The notes beneath the pieces are model-generated. The model was not told the origin of the DNA. It saw only the letters and a list, made by a program, of their open reading frames with translations, and did not search any database. A stretch of DNA of 64,000 bases from Mallotus nudiflorus. Lineage: Eukaryota; Streptophyta; Magnoliopsida; Malpighiales; Euphorbiaceae. The translations under genes and the position numbers were made by a program. The DNA is taken from NCBI GenBank assembly GCA_947683625.1, contig CANTUR010000049.1, positions 7,666,501 through 7,730,500 on the forward strand, in the 5' to 3' direction. Below, one piece after another: positions 1-11,935 of the stretch; within the stretch, counting starts at the first letter, position 1, and every line of letters begins with the position of its first letter.

Positions 1-353
1 CCAGTGTAGTTTGAGAACAAAAATCAACAATTAGTAGCAAGAAGAGTGAAAAAGGGGTTCATTGAAGGGAATAAAGAGATAGAGAGGATTGGATTTAGGG
101 TTATAATGTTAGGTTTCATAGAAAATAGGAGGATATGAAAGGGAGGAGGAGAAGGCCCCAAATTGTGTGAGAGAGTATGACTCTCTAGGAGACTTTTCTT
201 AGGGAAATGAGAAAAAAAAAAAACTAAGAAAATGAGATATATATATCTTCATGTGTGTGTTATGTTAAAGTTAAAGTTTAGCAAAAAAATGACATCGTGT
301 GTGTGTAGAGGAAATTCATATAGTTTGAGTGAAAATCTCTCCCACCCGAACTG
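1..353. other. AT-rich intergenic DNA, no gene seen
   Basis: No reading frame with coding character, no RNA gene and no repeat partner elsewhere in the window was recognised. It holds short A tracts and a small TA/TG microsatellite near 235-260. Confidence 0.6.
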
Positions 354-488
354 CCAACCGATATATGATATTTTGTATCTTTTTAGGCTGAACTGATGGT
401 ACTCGAACCAAAACAAATGAATCAAATTAAAATTTCAAATCGGTCCGGATCAAAAAGTTGAATGCAGATGGTTAATGCACACCCCTAG
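354..488. repeat. Truncated hAT-like MITE end
   Basis: The segment ends in TGCACACCCCTAG, the reverse complement of CTAGGGGTGTGCA, a terminus often seen on plant hAT-type MITEs, preceded by GGTT/CCGG-type sequence (aatcggtccgg). The element at 2766-3494 ends in the related ACACACCCCTA. Only one end is visible, so this is a fragment. Family assignment is an inference from the terminus. Confidence 0.4.
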
Positions 489-764
489 ATGCTGCCACCA
501 TCTTTAGGGTATGGACCATTCCATCTAAGGGGTGTGTGTTGTTAAATTTTATTTTATTTTGATCAACTTTAAAAAATAAAATACTTAAAAAATAAAATTG
601 TAAACGAAATCCCCTATAATAAAGGTTATATTAATCAATTTGTTTGTTAAATAGCCCATTAATTAGGCTTAACTTATCATCTTACTTCAATTCAATGTTG
701 TTACTAGAAATTATTGCTATTTTCGTGAGTTATTGGATTTGAATTATAGTGAATGCAATTATAT

Positions 765-2000
765 TAAGGGTGAGGATTTTTACACTCATTCTCTTGATAA
801 TTACACCCACTTTAACTTTATTAATTTTTTAAATGATTTAATTATCCTTAATTTAAAATAATTATGTACCTTTCACTATTAATATTAACTCAAAAAATTA
901 TTTAATTCATATAGAGAAAAATCTAATAACTTCAATACAAATAATTTATTTTGAATTAATAATTTTTATATTATAATCACTTATAACTTTATTAATTTAT
1001 TATGTTATTTTATTTTGTATTCAACTTATATTGCTAGAATTTTAAAAATAGTTATATTTATTTGCTAATTTAATTATTCAATATACATTTTTAGTTTTTA
1101 TTGCTTTAATGCTTTTAATGTTATTTTATTTTGTATTCAACTTATATTGCTAGAATTTTTAAAATAGTTATATTTATTTGCTAATTTAATTATGCAATAT
1201 ACATTTTTAGTTTTTATTGCTGTAATGTTTTAAGTGTTTATACAAATGATATTTACATTTAAATAATCGATAGTAAATTTAATTTTAATTTTTTCAATCA
1301 ATTCTTTTTTTAATAAAAGTGATAGGATATGATATTGAAAATATTATATGAATCGCATTGAAAAAATTAATATAAAATGAAATAATTAAAAAATACTTTA
1401 TATGTATTATTTTTTTTAAAAAAATAGAACCAATTAAATTGATATAAATTGATAAAGTATTCTTTTTAGGTATTTTATTTTATATGAATTTTTTCAATAC
1501 ATATATTAGTTTTTGTATTATATCTATCATTTTTATTTTATAAAAATAGAACAAAGAAAATTAAAATCAAATTCACTGTTGATTTTTTTATAAAAAAAAT
1601 GTAAATATCATTTCTATAAACACTTAAAAGCTATAAACAATTAAACATTAAAAATATATATTGCTTAATTAAGTCATAAAATAAATGGAGCTATTTTAAT
1701 AAAATTTTGACGATTTAAGTTGAACACACAATAAAATAACATAATAAATTAATAAAATTATAAATAATTATGAATGATTATAATAAAAAAAACTATTTAA
1801 TGATCAAAGTAAATTATTTGTATTAAAATTATTAGATTTTTATTATTTATTAATAATTAAATAATTTTTAAGTTAATATTAATTGTTGTGAAAGGTATAT
1901 AATCATTAGAAATTAAGGGTAACTAAATCATTTAAATTGTTAATAAAGTCAAAATGAAGTGATATTATTAAAAGAAGGAGTGCAGAAATCTCTACCCTTA
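765..2000. mobile_element. Foldback (long inverted-repeat) element of 1.24 kb
   Basis: The left arm (about 765-1405) and the right arm (about 1447-2000) are reverse complements of one another over nearly their whole length, with a centre near 1428. Termini are TAAGGGT and ACCCTTA, each flanked by TAT (762-764 and 2001-2003), which may be a 3-bp target duplication. No protein is encoded. The structure fits a foldback MITE mobilised by a DNA transposase supplied elsewhere; the superfamily cannot be fixed, although a 3-bp duplication would fit PIF/Harbinger. The left arm is longer because it contains a 116-bp tandem duplication. Confidence 0.75.
1002..1233. repeat. 116-bp tandem duplication inside the foldback left arm
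   Basis: Two adjacent copies, 1002-1117 and 1118-1233, are almost identical; both contain attcaacttatattgctag and ttgctaatttaatta. The right arm of the foldback has one copy, so the duplication arose after the palindrome formed. Confidence 0.85.
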
Positions 2001-2403
2001 TATTCAAATAATTATTAAAAGATCTTTATTGTTGTTGTGATCCTGTCTAAGTAGAACCAAAATAATTAGAGTATAATGAATTTTAAATACTAATTGTTTA
2101 TATAAAAATAAAATTATTTTTGTAAAAAATATATTGAAAAAAATGTCGCTATAAGGGAGAATGTAAGGTAAGCTTATTTAAACCAACCCATGAAATAATA
2201 GGTTTAGCAACAACTTCACGCATTGAATACTGACATAAATTAGGTGTTATGTTTGGAACTTTAGCTGGAAAGTCACATTTCGATCCTTTATATTGTCTGG
2301 CTTTCTTCCACCATATCTTATATGATCTTTCTCCGCATGCGTTATTTTATAATTTATTTATTATTTCTAACTGGCACATGAAACTACCTTTGATTTGCTA
2401 TCA
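2001..2403. other. AT-rich spacer, no gene seen
   Basis: A 77-codon frame at 2249-2482 has no recognisable domain and overlaps the SINE-like unit; it is judged to be chance. Nothing else is visible here. Confidence 0.5.
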
Positions 2404-2570
2404 TCAAGTGGTAAGGGTGGTATTAAGGTCATGGATTGAAGTTTTATGTAAAAAATATGTTAAGATTAGTCGTTTGAGCTGATTTAGTTTTAATTACGGA
2501 GTTGACTTTTTATTAAAATGAGAGGTTCAAATTCCCTATCCCTCCACCTACTGTCAAAAAAAAAAAAAAA
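2404..2570 (+). mobile_element. SINE-like unit with two sets of tRNA-like promoter boxes
   Basis: The segment starts with TCAAGTGGTAAGGGTGG, close to the tRNA A-box style TRGYNNARNNGG. About 15 bases on comes ATGGATTGAAGTT, like a degenerate B box (GGTTCGANTCC). A second, better B box, AGGTTCAAATTCCC, lies at 2523-2536. The unit ends in ctgtc followed by 15 adenines (2556-2570). A pol III-type internal promoter followed by a poly-A tail is the SINE pattern; the two box sets suggest a dimeric or composite unit. No target duplication was identified and the boxes are degenerate. It could instead be a decayed tRNA-derived pseudogene. Confidence 0.4.
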
Positions 2571-2765
2571 TACTTATGTGATGTATTAATAGTTGTAGAT
2601 TCATGTGTTGTACAGATTGTTATTATATATTTATTTTCAATAATTATTTTCAAAATATTAAATTATATATATATATATTAGTTATTTTATATTTTAGTTA
2701 AAATAACTAATTTTAAAAAGTAATCGATATATATATATATATATATTATTTTTATAAATAAGTTA

Positions 2766-3494
2766 AAGGTGAGCATTCAGTTGTCATTATAAAATTTTGA
2801 TTTTTCGATTTTTGGTTTGATTTTAATCAGTTTGGTTTTATATGGTTAAATTTGGTTAATTCAGTCTAGATAAAAAAAAAAAAAATTAATTAGAGTTGTT
2901 TTCCCAATTAATGTGTTGGTGCTGATGGTCAATAAAAGAAAATTGATACAACAATCTAACTCCTAACAACCAATTTAATTTGCATTGTATATGACCAGTT
3001 CATGAGAATTTAATTTCCAATGTCTTACTTAGCTTTTCTATCAAATTAACTTTCCAATATAGGACAACAAATTTTGAGTCTACAAAGCTAAAATAGTGTT
3101 GTTAACTAACCAGTTTTGCTGGCCAATTTTTGCTCTAAACTGAGTGCACTTGTAGCTGAGGATGAAAGATGTTCTAATTGATACCCAAATCATGTTCTAA
3201 TCGATTTGATTTGAATCAGTTTGGTTTTGTATGGTTAAATTCGGTTAGTTCAGTCTAGATAAAAAAATTTTAATTAGAATTGAAGATGAATCAAATCAAA
3301 TTATTAAATATTAATTATTTTAATATTAAATTATTGTATTTTAAAAAATTTAAAAATAAAAATAAAAATTTGATTTATTCAATTATTTTAGTTATTCAAA
3401 TTTTTAAATATAAAATCAAATATGTACATTAAAAAAAGATAAATAAATTCAACGTAATCGTTTCGATTGAATCAGAATTTTACACACCCCTAAA
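2766..3494. mobile_element. hAT-like MITE with internal duplication
   Basis: The left end AGGTGAGCATTCAGTT and the right end TACACACCCCTA resemble the TAGGGGTG(A/T)GCA termini of plant hAT-derived MITEs, and the interior carries the usual TTTGGTT-rich motifs. A block of about 58 bp is present twice (about 2816-2874 and 3208-3264), sharing agtttggttt and cagtctagata. The DNA between the copies has no match in the window. No coding sequence. Superfamily is inferred from the termini. Confidence 0.45.
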
Positions 3495-5484
3495 ATAAGT
3501 ACTTTTACATTTCATTTTATCAGCAGTTGTAATAATTATACAAAAACTAAAAACATATTAAATATATAAAGTTTATTATTAAGAAGATAACTGCAACATT
3601 TTATTTTTTATGTCCATTGATTGCCATAAAGTTGTGATTCCTTTGGCCGGTCTTCATGATTTGAGAGGGATATCCTACTTTAGAAGTGTTATTTCTCTTC
3701 TTTTTTTTATACCTTAATTACAAGTGTTATTTCTTTCTTTTTTTTTTTTAACAACAAAGTGTTATTTCTTAATGATTCAGACTTCTAGCTTTTTAATTGA
3801 AAAAATAAGACATCATTATATTAGTCTGTTATTGTAATCCGTACATATTTATTGAATTAAAAATAAACACATAATTATTTAAAAATAATTAATATCTTCT
3901 GAATTTTTTAAAATAATAGATTAATATTTTTCAAAAATGTCAGGAAAGAAAAACCTAGAGTTAGCAAAACAAAAGGAAAATTTAAAATATACGGCCAGCT
4001 CATTGTCATTTCCTGCATCTTTTTATTTCTTCCGCTGATGGAGTAGCAAGAAAATATATCTAAGAATTAGCTAAAGTAGTTGGTGCCTGGAAATTTTTTG
4101 GTATGTTTTTTTTTTTTTAACTGTGTATCTTTTCATTTACTTCACACTTCAAACACAAATCATGGAACTTTTCTTCTAATTTCCACCATAAAATAATGAT
4201 AGGTTATATTAGCTAAGACTTGTATAGTCTAGGAATTTTGGGTTATTAGCTAAGACCCAGATGAGAATTTTTTTTTTTTATTTTAAAAAATGGCAAATTG
4301 CACTACGTCGGAGGAAGGATGTTTCACAAGAGAAGAAACTTACCAGGAAATAACTTGCTTAATAATACCAAGTCAATATGTCAATGTTGAGTTGCATGGC
4401 AAGGAAAACGACGTTGAAAAAGAAAGGTTGTCGAGTATATAAAAACTTGGAGTCTTTCTTTGTTTAGAATTAGTTTCATCTGTCTTTGACCATATTCATA
4501 TTTTTATCCACGTCGCTATTATGAAACAGTCAAAAGCACTGATTTTTTATATATAATGTTTTGGAAGTAATTTATCCTCAACAATTCTCCAATTATTTAA
4601 TTAAACTATATCTTTTAAGTTGTATCAATTTACCATTTACCGACTCTTATTACAATGTAAATATTTGTATTTATAAAAATAAAATTATAATGATTAGATT
4701 AATTTTTATTTAATTATAACCATTAATTATTTTTATATATCAATACTAATAATATGTATTAATATTATAATTAAATAAGTATTAATTTAACAATTTTAAT
4801 TTAATTTGTATGAATACACATATTTATACTTAATAAATCTTTTAACTTTATTTTAATTATATCCAATTTTCTAATAAGAACTTAAATATAATTTAAAAAA
4901 TACTATAAGATCCTTTTCAGAAAAAAGTTTTCACTTAAATCTATTTCGTTATGTTCTTTTAAAATTGTTATTTAACCATCATATTTATTCGTTGGTTTAT
5001 TTTAATTTCAATAAAAAATTTATTGCACTTCCAAATGAATTTTAATTCATTTGCTTTTAATGTTATATATTTGTTTTAAATTGATATTTCATAAAATTTA
5101 TTTCAAATATTATTTTATTTTATTATATTATTGTATGCAGCAGAGTTTAGTGTGCATCCAAGTTTTTCAATTATTTTCTTAGGGGATACTGAGTGTTGAC
5201 TCTCAATTTCTCCTAATTGGGTAGAGAGTTGTAAGTACATTTAAGTCATCTCTAACTCTTTCAGCATTCCCCTCACTTACTCTTTGTTTTTCCGTAACAT
5301 GAAAAAAAAGTTTGAGATCCAAATAAGTGTCGAGTTGGACCCATTGGCGTCAACACAACAACAAATGACTTTCTTTGTTGTCTTATCACTAGCAATGTGT
5401 GTGTGTGCGTGTACATATATTAAGCAAAGTAAAATGCATTTGAAATTGTAAGGTAAATTTTTTTCAAACTAAAAAAAAAAAGTA
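3495..5484. other. AT-rich intergenic DNA, no gene seen
   Basis: No domain-bearing frame, no tRNA and no pairing with other repeats was found. The motif aagtgttatttct recurs three times near 3685-3770 beside T tracts. It may hold diverged repeats that cannot be recognised by eye. Confidence 0.5.
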
Positions 5485-5671
5485 AATTTTTTTTTTATAA
5501 AAATTGGAGCTCATAGTATCAAGAGATGCATATGGGGATCCCAACTAGGTTGGCACCCCATTAGCATCATCATCACACACTATGAAACAACCCTTTATTA
5601 AAAAGAAATAAAAGAGTTTAAAAAAATTAGATACAACCCAAAAAGAGGGCAATAACCAACAAGAAATACAA
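5485..5671 (-). other. LINE-I 3' untranslated region and poly-A tail
   Basis: After the RNase H stop, the minus strand runs through non-coding sequence ending gctccaatttttat followed by an A run (plus-strand T run near 5484-5495). A homopolymer directly after the 3' UTR is the expected LINE 3' end, so it sets the left limit of LINE-I. Confidence 0.65.
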
Positions 5672-6170
5672 CTAATGGAACCTATAAGTTTCCAATCCTA
5701 TAGCATCATTAAGCATGAGGTTATGACAACATTCCAGGTAAGTAGTCCACCATTTACATTCCTGAAGATGAAGTCCCATTAAAGCCAGTTTATCAGCAAC
5801 CTTATTCCCTTCAAGATAAATGTGACTGACATGTAATTGCATTCGACTAAGTTGATTAATACAACGTTGCGATTCTGATCCCACTCTCTAAGGAACCACA
5901 ATACTTCTTATTTGGAGCAAATGCACAACAATAATAGAGTTAGATTCGATCCATAAAGGAGATACCTGAAGCTTGAAAGCTTTATTAACAATAATGGACA
6001 TGGCGAGAATCTCTGCCTCAAAGGCAAATCGAGTGCCTACTAGAGCAACAAAGGCAGCAATGAAAGAACCAATACTATTGCACAAAATTTTGCCAACAGC
6101 TGCTCGTCCTGGGGAACTAAGTGTTGCACCATTTGAATTCAACTTAATCCACCTATGCGGAGGATGAGGC
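5672..6170 (-). pseudogene. LINE-I RNase H domain (RVT_3 type), broken
   Basis: The minus-strand frame begins with the family's lead-in, PHPPHRWIKLNSNGA (about 6166-6122), and runs to ETYRFH at 5672. RNase H normally uses an Asp-Glu-Asp-Asp set to cut RNA in RNA:DNA hybrids after reverse transcription. Here the first Asp is Asn (LNSNGA), the Glu is kept (FEAEIL), the second Asp is Asn (IESNSI), and the last Asp is kept (GNKVADKLA). An in-frame TAG at 5888-5890 stands where the family usually has Trp. Frames either side of that stop are the same, so no frameshift is needed. Upstream the frame stops at about 6171. Two lost catalytic Asp residues plus the stop mean it is inactive. Confidence 0.85.
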
Positions 6171-6346
6171 TAAAAAACTAAGAAGGCTAAAGGCAAATGC
6201 TGATGGATGTCGGAGACATGAAGATGATCACGACCCGAACCTAAGGGCATGTGACCGACACTAGGGAATGAGAAAGCTTAAAGCTACCAAAACCTGTAGT
6301 AAGCCTTAAAAGAAATACACGGAATGTTTCACTTTAAAACCTTACA

Positions 6347-9200
6347 TGTCACGACCCGAACCCGAGGGCACGTGACCGGCACTAGGGAATGGGTAGGTAT
6401 AAGGCCCCCGAAACCCATAGTAAGCCTAAAGGATGAGAAAATAAAACCATTCATATTTTAAACTTTAATTAATAACAGAACATATTATCAAACTGATTTT
6501 TCTCAAAATGCACAAATTCAACTGCTTAAATAAAATGTGCTTCAACGTCTTATATTATAAATCAAGTTTAAATCTTATACACAAGTGTGGTTCATACAAA
6601 TAAATTACACAATTATGTTTAAACCATACAAATCCTTAGTACATATACTACTGCAGCAACCTAGATTAACACACAGTACAGCTTACAATGACCTACATAA
6701 AATAGCCGGTGAAGAAGAAACTCGACATGGAGGTAGTCTGAGGTCGAACTCCCAAGCTCCTGAAAAAATAAATTGAGGGGAATCAGACCTCACTGAGTAA
6801 GTTAATAAAAAGAACTGTACGGTTTGAAAACCTTTTGGAAACTATATATGTTTATAGTGAAAATAATTTATAATGTATAAGTATAGCTTTTGAAAAATCT
6901 CGGTGAAACCCTAAACCTAAAAAAAATCTAAATGGCCAACTGGGCCCACTTATTCCAACTAGACTACTGGTTCCCGAGAGCAAAGACATCAACCGAGGCA
7001 CCAAGCAATAGTCATTCACTTAATCCAATTATATGGCACTGGCGGTCCCCGAGAGCAAAGGCATCGACCGAGGCATCCATCCCAGTCCATTATCAACCTT
7101 ACAATCACTAGCGGTCCCCGAAAGCAAAGGCTTCCACCGAGACACCCGTCCCAGTTTAACATTCACTAAACATATATATATCGGATCCATCTCTCAATCT
7201 CTACCATGTCCACATAGTCCTGGTGAAGCCCACCAGGTAGCCCGTTCTACCAAAATTTCTCAAAAATCGATTTTTAAATAAGTAAAATGTGTTTAAATAT
7301 TAAATAACAGCATTAAATTAAATAAATCATATAATCAATATAATAAAAATACGAGCGCATGCATTCTTTAAATAAACACACGCATAGATCGTTCTATTGA
7401 CTTACAAGATGAATGCGAAGGCTGACGACCACGCGTCTGCCTTGGCCTCACAGCTTCTGCTCTGAAATGCTCTAAAAGAAAATAATAATCGGCTTTTAAA
7501 ACATGACTAAGGAATTGAAATCAACAACCATCAAAACAATGAAATTCCAGACTGACTCGAGGAAGATCGGACAAAACTCGACAGACGGATATAATCTTAC
7601 TAATGGTAGAAATTTTATGAATATCACGTTTTACGAGAAAATCTACCAAAATTTCGACAGAGTCTCATCTGTAAAACGGACATCTCTCTACCAAAGGTAG
7701 AGCCAGACCTGCATAGAAAATGCACTTCTAATATCCACAAACATTCACACTCGAGTCGGGCTCCCAAAACTACATTTTGCCCCGACCGAGATCATAACTC
7801 AATAAAATATCGAGAATTAATTACATATTTTAAAAAAAAATACATATTTCATATACACATATACTAAAAATAGAAAAAAATATATAAAATCTCAATTATT
7901 CAAAATTAACAACTAAATTTGTATTCCTTCGTCAAAATATAATTATAACTCAATTTAAAACCATTATAATGTATTTTATATATATATATAATATTTGAAA
8001 TTCAATATTTAAAATTTATACTAAATAAGTAAAAATACCAATTAATTTATAAAAATTGTCTAAACCCTTTAAATATTAATAAAACTAATTAAAATGTATA
8101 TTTTACCATATTTAGTGTAAAATTACATTTTTACCCCCCTAAAATACATAAATTACATAGTGTGCTATTAGTACTAAAAAAAATTCCTTAAAATTATTTA
8201 ATCATCCCAAAAATTATTTTTCTCAAAATAAATCCTCCTAATATAATTAAAACATTTAATCAACCAAAAATTTTCTCCCAAAAATATTATTTAACCTACA
8301 AATCAAATTTGGCATAAACTCAAAAATATTTATAAAAATAGTACAAAAACCACAAAAAAAATTGTAATTTCAGTTCTAAAATTAATAAAATTCACTAATA
8401 ACCTCAATTATTAAAATTTCATAATTTTTAATCATAATTTTCAAAATTAGCATAATTACCCATTAAATACCTAAAATTTACATAACCCTCTAATTAACAC
8501 CAAAACTCTAAAACCTTACATAAAATTAATATACTAAAACAATTAACTATAATTGCTTTAATTATACTAACTAAACCAAATAAAACCCAATAAATCAACT
8601 AAAAAAAATTAAATAAAAATTATGCAAAATTCTGTAAATTAGGGAAAATTAAGAAAAATACTTAAAAATTCAAATTGAAGCAATTTGTTGACATAATCCA
8701 ACATATACTCAAAAAAAACCTAAAATCAACATTCAAAATTGAACAACAACTAGAAAACAACCTGTCAACAACCTAAGAACAACTCTGTGCAACTCACTTT
8801 CAACCTTCAATTCCGGCGCCGGAGGTGAGTTACAGCGACGGCTCTTGGCTTGGACGGACACCTAAGACGATGAGGGAAGTTGGGGAAGCTTGGGTGGTGT
8901 TGGATTAGCTTGGATCGAAGCTGATAGAGGAGGAAGATGAGGAACGGCAGCAGCAACACTTCCCCTGACAGCTTGGTGCGACGGCAATGGTGTCACCGGT
9001 GATGGCAGGATGAACAACACATTGAAGAAGAAGAGAAGGAGGATGAGGGACGATGAGGAATGGGGAGGGAAGCTTGCAGGGCTCTGGAAGTTTCTGTGTG
9101 GTTTTTTTTTTTCGCTGTTTCTTTCTTGCTTTCTTTCTTTGTTTCTTTTGTTTGCTTTTGTTTTCTTTTGCTGTATTAATCCCGTTTTGGTCCACTTCCT

Positions 9201-9240
<40 letters not shown>

Positions 9241-9364
9241 CATATACTACATGCACACATATATAGTTTTGCATGTATGTGTATAGGTGAATATTAGTAC
9301 ATATATATATAGGTATACATATACTACATATACACATCTAAATAATATTTAACCCTAAATATAA

Positions 9365-9421
<57 letters not shown>

Positions 9422-9527
9422 CCATTAGATAGAAAAAAAGTAATCTTTTATATAATACAACCTAAAAGTATTTATTAAAGATTTAAATATAAAGTTACTT
9501 TATTTAGTTAAAACATAGGGTATTACA
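6347..9527 (-). mobile_element. LTR-A: solo LTR-like element with TTACA target duplication
   Basis: The left boundary TGTCACGACCC (6347) and right boundary GGGTATTACA (ends 9527) form short TG...CA ends. Directly outside them lie identical 5-bp repeats TTACA (6342-6346 and 9528-9532), the mark of integrase-mediated insertion. The flanks join into one continuous stretch of LTR-C, so the insertion point is exact. Length is 3181 bp with no gag or pol, so it is a solo LTR or a non-coding derivative. It shares with LTR-B and LTR-C the segments cctcactgagtaagtta, cgagagcaaaggcatc and the GTCACGACC end. TA microsatellites lie at 9204-9236 and 9370-9418. Confidence 0.85.
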
Positions 9528-9877
9528 TTACAATAAAATAATTTAATCATGATGCACATTATCAAATTGATTTTTCTCAATTTAAACAAACCATGGTTGT
9601 AATAACCTGAATTTTTTTAAAATTAATATAATTAAATATCGAGGTTTGAAACGTTATTAATAATTTTTATCATATGTCGTTATTATTATTACATTGAATT
9701 ACTATATTTACTTACTAAATTTAAAATTCTATTTGGAAACTATTAATTTATTTATTATTTCCATCTTATTTTTTACATAGCATTATTGTTATTGATTAGT
9801 ATTATTTACATAGCATTATTTTTTTAACTAGAGTTATTATTATTATTGTATTATATGTTTATGTATATGTGTTGAGT

Positions 9878-9879
<2 letters not shown>

Positions 9880-9934
<55 letters not shown>
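9880..9934. repeat. (GT)n(TA)n compound microsatellite
   Basis: About 16 GT units followed by about 11 TA units, inside LTR-B. Confidence 0.95.
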
Positions 9935-9935
<1 letters not shown>

Positions 9936-10087
9936 TAAAACCTACTAACCCCACTTTTTCCTTTTTTCCCCATCCCACGCCATTCCCTTTCTTTTCTCCA
10001 TGTTGTCCCATTTCTTCCCTCTCTCTCTCGCTGTCTTTCTTCCTTTTTAGCAACACACCACTGCCTGCTTCTTTCTCCTTGTTGTCT

Positions 10088-10201
10088 CAACAACAACAAC
10101 AAAATCAACAACAATAGCAGTGACAACAACAACAACAACAACAGCAATAACAACAACATCAACAACAGCAGGAACAACAACAACAACAACAACAACAACA
10201 G
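10088..10201. repeat. (CAA)n-rich trinucleotide tract
   Basis: Interrupted CAA/AAC repeat inside LTR-B. It would read as poly-Gln, poly-Asn or poly-Leu depending on frame, but no gene surrounds it. Confidence 0.9.
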
Positions 10202-11654
10202 CCCTCCCTTGTCCTAGATTTCTGCTTTTGATGAGTTTTAAGTTAGTTTAGTTGATTTTGTTAGGTTGATTCTGTATTGTTTGTTAGTTATTTGTTAGTT
10301 ATTGTATTTATTTTAATTTTTAGTTAACTAATATAATTTTTGCTAAATTTATTTTTAATATTTGGTTAATTTTTGAGTTAATCTATATGTACTTAGTTGA
10401 TTTTAAATTATTTTAGTTAATTTTAATTATGGATATTTTTGAATATTTTAATAATATAAATTGTAATTTTTGTTAATTATGGTAACTAATTATTTTTGGT
10501 TGGAAATTTGACTAATTAGTGTTAGTATATTAAGTTAGTAATTTTTGTGTTAATAAAATTATTTTTAGTAAATTTATATTATTTTTGAGGAATTATTATG
10601 TTTATGTGAATATTGGAATTTTGGAGTAATTATGTATTTTTGTTGGAAATAAAGTTAAATTATATTTTAAATGGTTTTAGAATTTTCTAGAGTATTAGAA
10701 TAATTTTTATAAATTAATTACTATTTTTAATTAATTAATTCTATTTTTTAAAAAAATTATATTCAATGTTAAATTATTTATTATTTTGTGATTAAATGGG
10801 TTTTTAATTAATTTTATAATATATTTAAGCTATTTAAATAACTAAATGTGAATTTGACTATTTTGTGATGAATAATTGTAAAATTGGATTTTATTAATAT
10901 TATATAAATTATTGGGATTTTATCATCTAATTTGGAAAAATAATTAGTTTGAATGTTTCATTATTTAAATACATTAAATTGTGGCATTTTGGGTATTTTA
11001 TAGATTTTTAATGATTTTAAATATTTATTATTTAATTATTTATTTTTGGTGGATTGTAAACCTCAGCTAGGGATTTGAATAGTTCGAGGTTCCAACCTGA
11101 GGTGTTGAGCTTGTGTGAATTTAGAAGTGTGTTTTCTTGTAGGATTGATTCTACTTCGGTAGAGGGATGTCTGTTTTATAGAGGAGACTTTGTCGAATTT
11201 TTGATAGATTTCTCATAAAACGTGACATCAGGTCAATCCTAATTTTTAAATTCTGAGTTGAGTCTTCCTTAGAAATTCTAAAAGTTAAGGTTTTTGTTTT
11301 CTGATTGTCATTTTATTTTTTGTCTTTTAGTCGCTCCTCTGGTCGTATCTACTAGTTGAGGTTGGATACGACGTATTAGAGGAGTGCCTTCATCTTGTAA
11401 GTTAATATTTGATTTGAGTGTCAGGTCTTTCAATTTAAATTATATTCAATTTTGATGAATTATATATTTATGAGATTCTAGTCAGTACTTTTAAATAATG
11501 ATGCATGATTTAAATTATAGTTGTTTTATTTTATTTTATTTTTATTTACTGTAATTTTCTTTGTTTTATTTAATTTCATTAATTTTAAATAAACTATAGT
11601 AGAACGGACTACTTGATGGGTTTCATCAGGACCGTGTGTGCACCGGTAAAATAT

Positions 11655-11935
11655 TTGATTATATTGCTAGGGTCAATGGTCTGGTAATACTTTGCTCTCG
11701 GACATCGCCAGTAATATAATATTTGATTATTTAATAAATATTGGGGCTAAAGGTCTGTTAATGCTTTTCTCTCGGACACTGCTAGTATAGTTGGGTTAAT
11801 ATTTATTAAATTACTAGGGCCAATGGTCTGGTGATGCATTGCTCTCAGACGCCTCTAGTGATATTCGATTAAGTGATGTGACTACAGCTATGCATCCTGG
11901 TGATGCTTTGCTCTCGGGATCTGACAGTCTTGAAT
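11655..11935 (+). repeat. Sub-repeat ladder with core TGCTTTGCTCTCGG
   Basis: Four degenerate units, 60 to 95 bp apart, each contain a form of GGTCTGGTGATGC followed by TTTGCTCTCGGAC and GCCAGT. The same ladder occurs in reverse complement in LTR-A (near 6965-7150, cgagagcaaaggcatc) and in both halves of the LTR-C duplication (near 13030-13275 and 14075-14175). It is a conserved internal feature of this LTR family; its role is unknown. Confidence 0.75.

Noticed and set aside
2249..2482. 77-codon plus-strand frame
   Set aside because: No domain, overlaps the SINE-like promoter boxes, and such lengths are expected by chance in this window.
8862..10198. Overlapping frames on both strands rich in IYIYIY, VCVCVC, HTHTHT or poly-Leu
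   Set aside because: They are translations of TA, GT and CAA microsatellites inside LTR-A and LTR-B; no conserved domain or start context supports a gene.
11342..11372. 8-bp perfect stem (GTCGTATC/GATACGAC) with a 15-base loop
   Set aside because: Not preserved at the matching positions of LTR-C, so it is probably incidental.
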